A stretch of 64,000 nucleotides of DNA from Terriglobia bacterium (GTDB lineage Bacteria > Acidobacteriota > UBA6911): positions 22,509 to 86,508 of the forward strand of contig JAIQGI010000032.1 in NCBI GenBank assembly GCA_020072565.1, given 5' to 3'. Both the position numbers and the translations under genes were made by a program. The notes under the pieces were generated by a model. The model did no database searches and was not told the origin of the DNA. It worked only from the letters and a program-made list of their open reading frames with translations. Positions 55,178-62,969 of this stretch are shown piece after piece; positions within the stretch are counted from its first letter, which is position 1, and each line of letters opens with the position of its first letter.

Positions 55178-55293
55178 TTTGTACTACCTCGCCTTCAAAA
55201 AGATCCTGCACATGAAGGCAGTATCCCTGTTGCTACGTGACGGTTGCGGAACGTTTGTTCACGGCCGCCACTTAGAGCCGGATGAGCATTCCG

Positions 55294-55482
55294 TTACTTC
55301 TGCGGATTCATTTCGTCGAAACTGAAATAACGCGAAGAGGCCACGTACCTTTCCTCGTCGGCCTTGCTCCCGATGAGCAGTTTTACAAGGATGGCCCTGA
55401 GGAATGAGGCACCCCAGAGGGTCCGTCCCAATGTCAGGTTATACAGACGCAGTGCGATCAACCTGGTCGTTGTCATCCGCAT
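55294..55482 (-). CDS. Small ORF, possible frameshifted C-terminus of the toroid protein
   Basis: 62 aa from an ATG at 55482 that overlaps the previous frame by 44 bases. It reads TRLIALRLYNLTLGRTLWGA and ends SRYFSFDEMNPQK. It looks protein-like and has no strong ribosome site of its own. Since it begins where the toroid protein loses order (DDNDQVDRTASV), a one-base shift near 55440-55485 would join them into one protein of about 360 aa. A genuine small overlapping gene is the other option. Confidence 0.5.
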   Translation of the reverse strand: MRMTTTRLIALRLYNLTLGRTLWGASFLRAILVKLLIGSKADEERYVASSRYFSFDEMNPQK

Positions 55483-56392
55483 GGTAGAGCTTCAAATAGG
55501 TCTGCAAATAGTTTGTCGTAAGCTGGATTACATACCGGTCATCCAGCCAGCCAGGGTGAATGATCCTGTTTGCGTTCAAGCCGTTGAGCAGCCTTCGCAC
55601 AACGTCACTGTTTATGACGGCCAGGCCGAATGGGTAAAGGAACTGGGTTTGCCGGCTGGTTCCTCCAAGGTCGTAGCTGCCGTCTTCTTGCACCCTCTCT
55701 GCCAAAAGTGTACCTGCTTTTTGTAAAGCCCGCCAGAGTTCATTCTCGTGGGTCCCGAGAAAGTACTGCGCGAGGCAACTTATTGTGAGGCTTGAATATC
55801 CGATGTCGTGACCGCCATATTCCTGAAAATAGCCGGTCGGATGCCGCGAACCGAGCAGTTTTTCGACCTTTTCTGCTGCTGCAGCACGATACCTGTCGTG
55901 CCCGGTCAGGCGAAAGCAATTGTGCAGAGCGAGGGCGGCAACAGCCATCTGATTTGCGACTGCCAGGTTTTCATTTCGCGTTAACCAGTCAAACGTCTTT
56001 TCCAGGGATGGGGGCGGAGCACCTCCGAGAAGCACTAGGCATTCAGAGACGGCATAGGCGCTAAAGGCCGTCGCACAGAAACTGCGTTCTAGCGGATAGG
56101 CCTCCGCCACACTGCCGTCGCGGTTTCTGGATTTCAGCCAAAACTGCAGGGCAGCGTGAACCCACTCCAAGATCCTGGCATTGGAGAAATAGAGGTTGCC
56201 GGGAAAATCCTCGCGCCAAAGGAGACCCAGCAGGAGCGCCGCCTCCTGAAAACGAGCATTTGGGAAATCCAGGAACTGATAATGCCAGTGATAGCGGTCG
56301 AAACACCCGAATGTCGGGGAGCCGCTTCTCCGGTCTCCCAAACCGAGGATGCGCGGTATTTGTCCCAGGGCAAGATTGCGAAAGTGTTCCAT
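55439..56392 (-). CDS. Alpha/alpha-toroid-like protein (cyclase/epimerase-like fold), unknown role
   Basis: 317 aa from the ATG at 56392 with GGAG 5 bases before it. The sequence alternates helices with short turn motifs (EWVHAALQFWLKSRNRDGSV, AEAYPLERSFCATAFSAYAV, TGYFQEYGGHDIGYSSLTIS, YFLGTHENELWRALQKAGTL). This is the pattern of alpha/alpha toroids such as terpene-cyclase-like, prenyltransferase-like or polysaccharide lyase/epimerase proteins. The DxDD of squalene cyclases was not seen. No signal peptide. Context suggests a sugar-modifying enzyme. Its C-terminus may be cut by a frameshift. Confidence 0.72.
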   Translation of the reverse strand: MEHFRNLALGQIPRILGLGDRRSGSPTFGCFDRYHWHYQFLDFPNARFQEAALLLGLLWREDFPGNLYFSNARILEWVHAALQFWLKSRNRDGSVAEAYPLERSFCATAFSAYAVSECLVLLGGAPPPSLEKTFDWLTRNENLAVANQMAVAALALHNCFRLTGHDRYRAAAAEKVEKLLGSRHPTGYFQEYGGHDIGYSSLTISCLAQYFLGTHENELWRALQKAGTLLAERVQEDGSYDLGGTSRQTQFLYPFGLAVINSDVVRRLLNGLNANRIIHPGWLDDRYVIQLTTNYLQTYLKLYHADDNDQVDRTASV

Positions 56393-56567
56393 CGAAACTC
56401 CGCCATCGAGTCTGTGAGCGACTCTTACCGCAAATGTTCAGAATCCTTACCGGCTTTCCGAGTTGGTTCCGAATGCTCTGCCTTCGGGACCGCAAACAGT
56501 GCTTTGAACTGACGGCGGCGCGCGGACGCCTTGCCGGGATGTTCGCGCCGGCGTGCTGGTTTCTCAC

Positions 56568-58508
56568 CTAATGTTCGGTCAAACATTGTAGCGTCTCTGC
56601 GGATCCGTCGTTATCCCAAAATGTTCGGAACCAGAGCTCGAGAATCAACAGCGCCATGGATTGCTTGTTGTCGACTAGCTCTTGGGAACGCAAGTGCGTG
56701 GTCCTGGCGGCGACCTCTTGTTCTTCGAAGATGCCACGCGTTCTGAAGCTCTCGCTGTTAAGTATTTCGCGGGCAAAATTGTCGAATTCAGCGCCAAAGC
56801 ATTTTTCGATGGGCATGTAGAACGCCCGCTTGGGGGCCTTGGCAACAGACGGTGGCAGAAGGCGTTTCACGGCTTTTCGCAACAGATACTTCTGAGTGAG
56901 GCCTTTGATCTTGAAACGTGCAGGCAAGCCGGAACAAAACTCGACCAGGCGGTGGTCGAGGAATGGGACCCTGGCTTCCAGCGAATTGGCCATGGAAAGA
57001 TGGTCCTGCTTGATCAGGGTGTTATCCGGCAACCAGTTCTCCAGATCGTACAGGAGCAGGTTGTTGAGGAAGCTATCCGGGCCCGCGAGCACGGCGTCCA
57101 TGCGGCGACGCAGGAACCGGGTGTCGCTCAGCGCATTTCTGAATCCAGCGCAATACATGTCGTGCCGCTCATTCTCGGTGAACAGCGATGCCAGCACCAG
57201 GAAGGCCTGAGCCAAGGAATCGCCTGCCAATGCCTCGAGGAAATCCAATACGCGTTTCTTCCCTCGCGCGCCCAATCCGGCCGGGTACAGAAAAAACAGG
57301 TTCAATAATGCCACGGGGGACAGCTTGACAACGCCATTCGTTGCCCTTTTGAGAGGGCCTGGAATCATTCGACGATACAGTTCGCCATACTTCAGCGTCA
57401 ACTGGTGCACATAGCCCGCCATGATTTCATCCGCGCCTTCGCCGGAGAGAACCACTTTGACATGCTTGGACGTTTCGCGGGCGAGAAGATAGGCTGGAAT
57501 TATGATAGCGTCGCCGATCGGCGAGTCCATGTGCCGGAGAATGCGTGGCAATAGGTCGAAATCCTGCCGGCCTACGATCAATTCGTGGTGGTCCGTATGA
57601 AAAAACTCAGCAATGCGGCGCGCCTTGGCGAGTTCGTCGGCATGGAGGCCGAAGCCGCCAATGGTAAACGTCCGGACCGGCGCCGTGGTCATTTCGCTCA
57701 TCATGCCGACAATGGCACTGGAATCCACGCCGCCGCTCAGGTAGGCTCCAAGGGGCACGTCACTCATCAGGCGCAACCGGACCGAGTCTCTTAACAATTC
57801 GTAGAACGCATTGTCACAGTCCTCGCCTGAGGCACCGGCCGTGTCGGCGAGCCCCGCCTTCCAGTAGCGTTGGATTTGCATTTCGCCATCCTGGAAGGTG
57901 AGCGTATGCCCCGGCGGCACCTTTTCGATGCCTTCAAACATCGTCATGCTTGCCGGCACATAGCGGAGGGTCAGATAGCAATCCACCGCGACGCGATTGA
58001 GCACACGCGGCGTTTTACTCCAAAGCAGCAGCGACTTCAGTTCGGAACCGAAGATCAGGTTGCCGCCGACAAGGCAATAATAAAGAGGGCGAATCCCCAA
58101 CCGATCCCGCGCAAGGAGGAGCCGCTGTTCTTTGTCATCCCACAGGGCGAAGGCGAACTCTCCGTTAAACTGATCAACACATTTTCTGCCCGTCTCCTCA
58201 TAGGAGTGGACGATCACCTCGGTATCGGTCTTCGTGCTGAATTTGTGGCCGCGCGTTTCCAGGACGGCTCTCAAATCTTTGTAGTTGTAAATTTCGCCGT
58301 TGAGCACAATGCACATAGTATTGTCTTCATTGTAGATAGGCTGTCGTCCCGTCTGCAGGTCAATAATGCTCAGACGGGTGTGCCCCAGGCTTGCCTGGCC
58401 TCCCAGAAAGCATCCGCTGTCATCCGGGCCGCGATGGCGCAGCAGGCGCATCATGCGGCGCAGCAGCTCTTCATCACGGAAGCCGACAAAGCCACAAATG
58501 CCGCACAT
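56568..58508 (-). CDS. asnB: Asparagine synthetase-like amidotransferase (glutamine-hydrolysing) 2
   Basis: 646 aa. MCGICGFVGF gives Cys2; GHTRLSIIDLQTGRQPIYNE and IVLNGEIYNYKDLRAVLETR form the glutaminase site. The synthetase half has LGAYLSGGVDSSAIVGMM and SGEGADEIMAGYVHQL. It is clearly a separate family member from the one at 46949-48895 (for instance GEGADEI against GDGGDEL), not a recent duplicate. It lies 3 bases downstream of a methyltransferase gene, so the two are likely coupled. Amidation of a sugar carboxylate in the glycan is a reasonable inference. Confidence 0.92.
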   Translation of the reverse strand: MCGICGFVGFRDEELLRRMMRLLRHRGPDDSGCFLGGQASLGHTRLSIIDLQTGRQPIYNEDNTMCIVLNGEIYNYKDLRAVLETRGHKFSTKTDTEVIVHSYEETGRKCVDQFNGEFAFALWDDKEQRLLLARDRLGIRPLYYCLVGGNLIFGSELKSLLLWSKTPRVLNRVAVDCYLTLRYVPASMTMFEGIEKVPPGHTLTFQDGEMQIQRYWKAGLADTAGASGEDCDNAFYELLRDSVRLRLMSDVPLGAYLSGGVDSSAIVGMMSEMTTAPVRTFTIGGFGLHADELAKARRIAEFFHTDHHELIVGRQDFDLLPRILRHMDSPIGDAIIIPAYLLARETSKHVKVVLSGEGADEIMAGYVHQLTLKYGELYRRMIPGPLKRATNGVVKLSPVALLNLFFLYPAGLGARGKKRVLDFLEALAGDSLAQAFLVLASLFTENERHDMYCAGFRNALSDTRFLRRRMDAVLAGPDSFLNNLLLYDLENWLPDNTLIKQDHLSMANSLEARVPFLDHRLVEFCSGLPARFKIKGLTQKYLLRKAVKRLLPPSVAKAPKRAFYMPIEKCFGAEFDNFAREILNSESFRTRGIFEEQEVAARTTHLRSQELVDNKQSMALLILELWFRTFWDNDGSAETLQCLTEH

Positions 58509-58511
58509 TTG

Positions 58512-59255
58512 TTACACCCTCTCCAGCACAATAAGCGCCTTTAGAGCCGCCACGGGTTCCCATAAGGAGCGAGTGGCACTTTCCAGACGTTCCACGTAGG
58601 GATAGAGCCGGGCAGGCAACAGGGATGTTTCGCGAAAACCCATGCTCAGGAGATAGCCAAACAAGGCAAACCGCTCGATTTTCACCAATCTCAGTTCCGG
58701 CATCAGTTCGCGGAGTCGATGCCGGAAGCGGTTAAAGAGAAGATAGGGAACCGCGCTGTTGGCTTCGAACGGATCCTTTCGCTTTTGACGGTTCTGATCC
58801 TGTACCAGCATTTCTCCCGGCTGCCAGGTCAGATCGCACTCCTCAGGGATAAAGCAACGATTGACCAAATAGCCGAACGGAGTCATCCAAGGCTCAATCA
58901 ACACGACGCGGCCGGCGGCGCGCAGGACACGAGCGGATTCACAAAAGAACGACAGTGGGTTGTTTAGGTGGTGCACCACGTCGAGCCCGATCACATTGTC
59001 GAGAGAGGCCGCTGCAAACGGCAGGTGTTCGCCGTTGGCCGCCAAGTCATGCCATGGGCAAACGGTAATATCGGAAGAAAGGACATCCGGGGCAAACTGT
59101 TTGTACAGGCCGGGGCCGGCGCCTACTTCGACCGTGCGGAAGCCGGGCACCCGATTTTGACTCAAGCGCGGGAAGAATTGTCGCGTATAGACGAGGCGGA
59201 GCACCTCTTTGGTCTCCCACACCTTTCTATCGCGTAGCAACTCGTCAAGAGACAT
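58512..59255 (-). CDS. SAM-dependent methyltransferase (class I)
   Basis: 247 aa. TVEVGAGPGLYKQFAPDVLS is motif I; DITVCPWHDLAANGEHLPFA, SLDNVIGLDVVHHLNNPLSF and RVLRAAGRVVLIEPWMTPFG are the next motifs of a class I methyltransferase. The N-terminus (LDELLRDRKVWETKEVLRLV) begins well inside the family pattern. An O- or N-methylation of a sugar is likely. It is 12 bases after the next methyltransferase gene and 3 before asparagine synthetase 2, within one operon. Confidence 0.9.
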   Translation of the reverse strand: MSLDELLRDRKVWETKEVLRLVYTRQFFPRLSQNRVPGFRTVEVGAGPGLYKQFAPDVLSSDITVCPWHDLAANGEHLPFAAASLDNVIGLDVVHHLNNPLSFFCESARVLRAAGRVVLIEPWMTPFGYLVNRCFIPEECDLTWQPGEMLVQDQNRQKRKDPFEANSAVPYLLFNRFRHRLRELMPELRLVKIERFALFGYLLSMGFRETSLLPARLYPYVERLESATRSLWEPVAALKALIVLERV

Positions 59256-59267
59256 GACAGGGCGCCT

Positions 59268-60110
59268 TCATTGCTCAGCCGGCGGGGATGCGCTTGACTT
59301 TTTCAACACCAGATAAATCATGGTGCCAAACCAGGAATCCAAAAGCTTATGCACAAATCTCGGAACCCGTAGGGCAAGGAAACGGTTGGGGAAAAAATGG
59401 ATTTCCATGCCTTCGACGACATATTGCCTGAACATTTCACGGCACTCTGGCTTGGAATATGCCTTGCCGACAGGATTGTCGTCACCGTCATATACCCGGA
59501 CGAACTCCTCGATGCTTTTCGGATTTTTCAATTTTCGGCGCCCTGGGACATCTTTGAGCAGACGGAGGCATTGCTTGAGCAATGGGAATGTGGCTCGCCG
59601 CAACAGGATGTTTCTGTAATACAAGCTGATCACGGAATCCCCGCCTGATTTGAGAGTCCTATGGCATTCGGAGATGGCCTTTTGCGTGTCCGGCGTGTGA
59701 TGCAGCACCCCACTGCTCGAAACAAAATCAAAAGCGTTGCTCCTGAAGGGCAGGCGTTCTGCGTCGGCCTGTACGACGCAACCCTTCAAACCTTGTAGAT
59801 CCAGAGAGCGTTTCGTCATTTGGGCCGCCTGAAACGTCAAATCAATGCCGACAATCAAAGCGGCTGTGCGTGCATAGTTGCGCACCAGCCAGCCCGGGCC
59901 ACAACCGACATCCAGAACTTTCTTCCCGGCCATTTGATCGAAGCGCCACAAGTGCATGCAGAACAAATCGGTGTCCTCACGCTTGAGCCGGTCGTGTTCC
60001 TCAAAAAACACCTTGTCCCCCGTGCTCGCGGCAATCTCGTAACTGCACAAGGGGTGTTTTTCCCAGAACTCCCTCACATGTTGTTTCGCCGGTTTCTGAT
60101 ACGGATTCAT
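59268..60110 (-). CDS. SAM-dependent methyltransferase (class I, UbiE/COQ5-like)
   Basis: 280 aa. VLDVGCGPGWLVRNYARTA is motif I, IVGIDLTFQAAQMTKRSLDL motif II, and LPFRSNAFDFVSSSGVLHHT with CHRTLKSGGDSVISLYYRN follow. The N-terminal HVREFWEKHPLCSYEIAAST is typical of methyltransferases found in glycan and lipid loci. The C-terminus is basic and hydrophobic (PRFVHKLLDSWFGTMIYLVL) and could touch the membrane. It is 15 bases from the giant GT39-like gene upstream and 12 from the next methyltransferase. Confidence 0.9.
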   Translation of the reverse strand: MNPYQKPAKQHVREFWEKHPLCSYEIAASTGDKVFFEEHDRLKREDTDLFCMHLWRFDQMAGKKVLDVGCGPGWLVRNYARTAALIVGIDLTFQAAQMTKRSLDLQGLKGCVVQADAERLPFRSNAFDFVSSSGVLHHTPDTQKAISECHRTLKSGGDSVISLYYRNILLRRATFPLLKQCLRLLKDVPGRRKLKNPKSIEEFVRVYDGDDNPVGKAYSKPECREMFRQYVVEGMEIHFFPNRFLALRVPRFVHKLLDSWFGTMIYLVLKKSSASPPAEQ

Positions 60111-60125
60111 GAATCGCTCCCACAG

Positions 60126-62969
60126 CTATTCGATCTTTTTCGCCTTGATCACTTCAATGTAGATTGCGGGATACGGGCTTTCATAAGCATCGAAATCTCG
60201 GATTTGAGTGATTCTTCCCAGGATCCAGGCTCGATCCCCCTCTCGTAGCCTGCGATCAACCAAAGCGCCCTTGTAGGATACGCTCACCTGTGCGGCCGCA
60301 TCCATGCGGGGTTCGCCCGGTACCTGGGGCTGACGCCAAACAACGCTAACCTGATAACATCCATTGCCAGCGTCCCGGCAGAATTCGGGGAAATAGTTCG
60401 GCGATAGCTGCGCGATCCATTCCGATGGCCACCCCTGGTTCGACACTGTGGCATGCATTTCAACCGTGGCTCCGAGGAGTCCATCCTTCGAAGCGCTCCG
60501 TGCCAGATCCTCCCATGGTCGCGTACCGGGGGACTGAGTGTCACTGGAAACTTGGGCGACCTTCGTGGCACCGGCGGCTTTTAGTAACCTGCGGGCATTG
60601 GGTGCGCCGATCAGCGAGCGGCACAAAATAAGTACAATCACAACAGAGACAACCGCCACCACTCTTCGATAAAGATGGAGATCGGGCGCGCGCGGTTCTC
60701 CCTCATCGGGATGGCGCAAATAAGAAAGCAGGCCCCGGCGACCGACAAGATTCGATACCGGCGCGGGAGGCCAGGAGCAGGCCAGCTTCGTGCGCTGCTC
60801 GGTCGCAGCATAGCGAATCATGGCAGCAATCCCCAGGAGGAAAACGTGATCGATCGGAAACCGAATCCGGCTCTCAAGCGCGGGGAACGGCAAAAACGGC
60901 AATAAATAGAGGATTACGAGAAGCAGAGAAACCCATAGGAGGCGGCCCCGGTGGAAAATGATGAGAAACAAAACAGCGGTCAACGCCAGGATGGGCTGCA
61001 GGTGCCATACGACAAAGGAGTTCCACTCCGTGGCCCAGACAGTTGGGCGGTTTCGCCAAAAACCCGGTTCCAAGAGATCCAGGAACACCTTGGTTCTGGT
61101 CCAGAAGTTGTACAAGGTGCGGCGAGGGCTCTCAATCAAGAAGCGGATTCCGTCGCGCCGGTATGCAGCGTCCTTCTCCTTAGGATCGGGATACTTTCTA
61201 TCGTACTCCGCTTGGAGATGATAATAACTTCGATAGTCAACTCCTCCCCTCGTGTCGGGGTGATTCCCTAATGCCAGTTGCCAGACGGCGGCCGTAGTTG
61301 TGATCCTGAATTGGCCCTCGACGATCCGGTTTCGCACGCCCCAGGCCGCAAGAGGCAGAAGGAGGCCGAGGAACGCCACGCACAGTGGAACCACTTTCTG
61401 CTTCAGTGAGGTCCAAAATCCAGCCCGGCGGGGGGAATTCATCATCACCAGGAAAACAACCAACTCACCGAGCAACAAGCCGAAATTCTGCATGCGGCTC
61501 AGGAGAAGCAGAGAAGCTGAAAGTCCCCAAAGGAACCAAATCTCCGGGCGGATCTTTTTCAATAGCATCACAAATATATAGAAGTTTACAGCCACCAGCA
61601 GTTCGTTGAACGTTTCAATCTGCGAGACGTGGACATAGACGCTGATGATGCTCATGCTGGTTGCGAGGAAGAGAGCGGTGAGCAAGGCAACGGCCGTACT
61701 ATCAGTCCATGCCCTCATGGCCGCGTAAAAAATGGCGATGGTGGCCAAAACGAGCAGGATATTGGCCAGCTGTACTACAAAGTAAAAATGCCCGAAGAAA
61801 TAGAACAGGCCCGCCAGCCAGACGACGTACAAGGGCATATAAAACTGTGTGTGGAAACCGTGGCCGAGGGCCAGCTCATGGGCAAGTGTGTCATATCCGT
61901 TCGAATCCATCCAAGGCGAAGTGTCCCAGTAGTGCATAATCATATGGAGCGTTGATAACAGGGCCATAAACAGGATGAGGACGAGCGCGACGTGTCTGGC
62001 TCGAATCTTGCCGAACCATTTATGGGAACTCAAGGCAACAATTTGCTCCCATACCCGGCGCCTGGAGGCTTGTTCGAGGGCGAGGAAGCAGAGCATAGCC
62101 GTCAGCGCACCGGGCAAAGCCGCGCGCAACAGCCACGGTGAAAGCGCGAAAACGCCGTACAGTCGGGTAACGACGGGGTTTGACCATAGCAGCCAGCAGA
62201 GCATCGAAAAAAAGGCGAACCACAACAGGACCGCCCGCAGGGCGGCTCGCAGAGGTACCAGGGGAGGTATACAGAAAAAGGTGAAGGTACCCAGAGTGGC
62301 CGCGCCCGCCAGCACGAAAATCAACAGTGCCGCCACAGCGAGATAGATTCTGGACGCATTCTCATAATTGTGGACGGCCAGGCCAGTTCCGGCGATCAGG
62401 AAGAGTACCAGCAAAATGATCCAAACCGGCGTCTTGAGCCGCGCAAACAGCACATAAATCCCGTCCGTCCTGAAAACAAGAATTGCCGCCACCGCGCACA
62501 GCAGGATGGTTGATGCATACAGCAATGAGGCCCAAGCTGCTCCGACGGTTGTGGTGTAACGGAGTGTGTAGACACGGTCGTTGGTGCGCGGATCGGTATT
62601 GTCGGAGGTCGCGAAATACACATATGCGTGCCAGAAAGAGTAGCGCCCCTTGCCGGTTGTGCGGATATCTTCGTGCAGCGAGTTCGCCGGCCCCGGCAGC
62701 GGCCTGCCGTCCTCCAATACCTGTGCGTTGGAGGGTTGTTCGTGAGAACTCAACTCGGGGTGGTGCGTCATTGCCGTATAGGCGAAGCCATGCTCCTTTC
62801 GGATGTCCGTGAGCGGCGCGCTGTGCTGGGAACCAAGGAGAATCTGCGCTCTGTTGAGATACACCAGCAAAGACGCGCCCGCCAGGAAAGCGAGGCAGCA
62901 ACCCACAATCACCAATGAAAGTGAGGGTCCCACCGACTTCAACAAGGATTCCCTCCTCCCGAGTTCCAC
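60126..62969 (-). CDS. Giant GT39-like membrane glycosyltransferase with shared ectodomain and OB-like tail
   Basis: 947 aa. A first helix (about 17-38) leads to an external domain, residues about 45-140, with DGRPLPGPANSLHEDIRTTG, GKGRYSFWHAYVYF and SDNTDPRTNDRVY. This matches residues 86-137 of the transglutaminase-like protein. At least ten helices follow; WMDSNGYDTLAHELALGHGF is the Asp-containing loop of GT39/ArnT-type C-superfamily transferases. The final 150 residues (ATVSNQGWPSEWIAQL; RAWILGRITQIRDFDAY) look like a beta-barrel OB-like domain. It should move a sugar from a lipid-phosphate donor onto an acceptor outside the membrane. First gene of the operon. Confidence 0.85.
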   Translation of the reverse strand: MELGRRESLLKSVGPSLSLVIVGCCLAFLAGASLLVYLNRAQILLGSQHSAPLTDIRKEHGFAYTAMTHHPELSSHEQPSNAQVLEDGRPLPGPANSLHEDIRTTGKGRYSFWHAYVYFATSDNTDPRTNDRVYTLRYTTTVGAAWASLLYASTILLCAVAAILVFRTDGIYVLFARLKTPVWIILLVLFLIAGTGLAVHNYENASRIYLAVAALLIFVLAGAATLGTFTFFCIPPLVPLRAALRAVLLWFAFFSMLCWLLWSNPVVTRLYGVFALSPWLLRAALPGALTAMLCFLALEQASRRRVWEQIVALSSHKWFGKIRARHVALVLILFMALLSTLHMIMHYWDTSPWMDSNGYDTLAHELALGHGFHTQFYMPLYVVWLAGLFYFFGHFYFVVQLANILLVLATIAIFYAAMRAWTDSTAVALLTALFLATSMSIISVYVHVSQIETFNELLVAVNFYIFVMLLKKIRPEIWFLWGLSASLLLLSRMQNFGLLLGELVVFLVMMNSPRRAGFWTSLKQKVVPLCVAFLGLLLPLAAWGVRNRIVEGQFRITTTAAVWQLALGNHPDTRGGVDYRSYYHLQAEYDRKYPDPKEKDAAYRRDGIRFLIESPRRTLYNFWTRTKVFLDLLEPGFWRNRPTVWATEWNSFVVWHLQPILALTAVLFLIIFHRGRLLWVSLLLVILYLLPFLPFPALESRIRFPIDHVFLLGIAAMIRYAATEQRTKLACSWPPAPVSNLVGRRGLLSYLRHPDEGEPRAPDLHLYRRVVAVVSVVIVLILCRSLIGAPNARRLLKAAGATKVAQVSSDTQSPGTRPWEDLARSASKDGLLGATVEMHATVSNQGWPSEWIAQLSPNYFPEFCRDAGNGCYQVSVVWRQPQVPGEPRMDAAAQVSVSYKGALVDRRLREGDRAWILGRITQIRDFDAYESPYPAIYIEVIKAKKIE

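Noticed and set aside
46949..58508. Lasso-peptide-like gene set (asparagine synthetase plus transglutaminase-like protease)
   Set aside because: Both synthetases keep the full glutaminase half with Cys2, the transglutaminase-like protein is a large membrane protein on the other strand, and no precursor peptide or RRE-type protein was seen.
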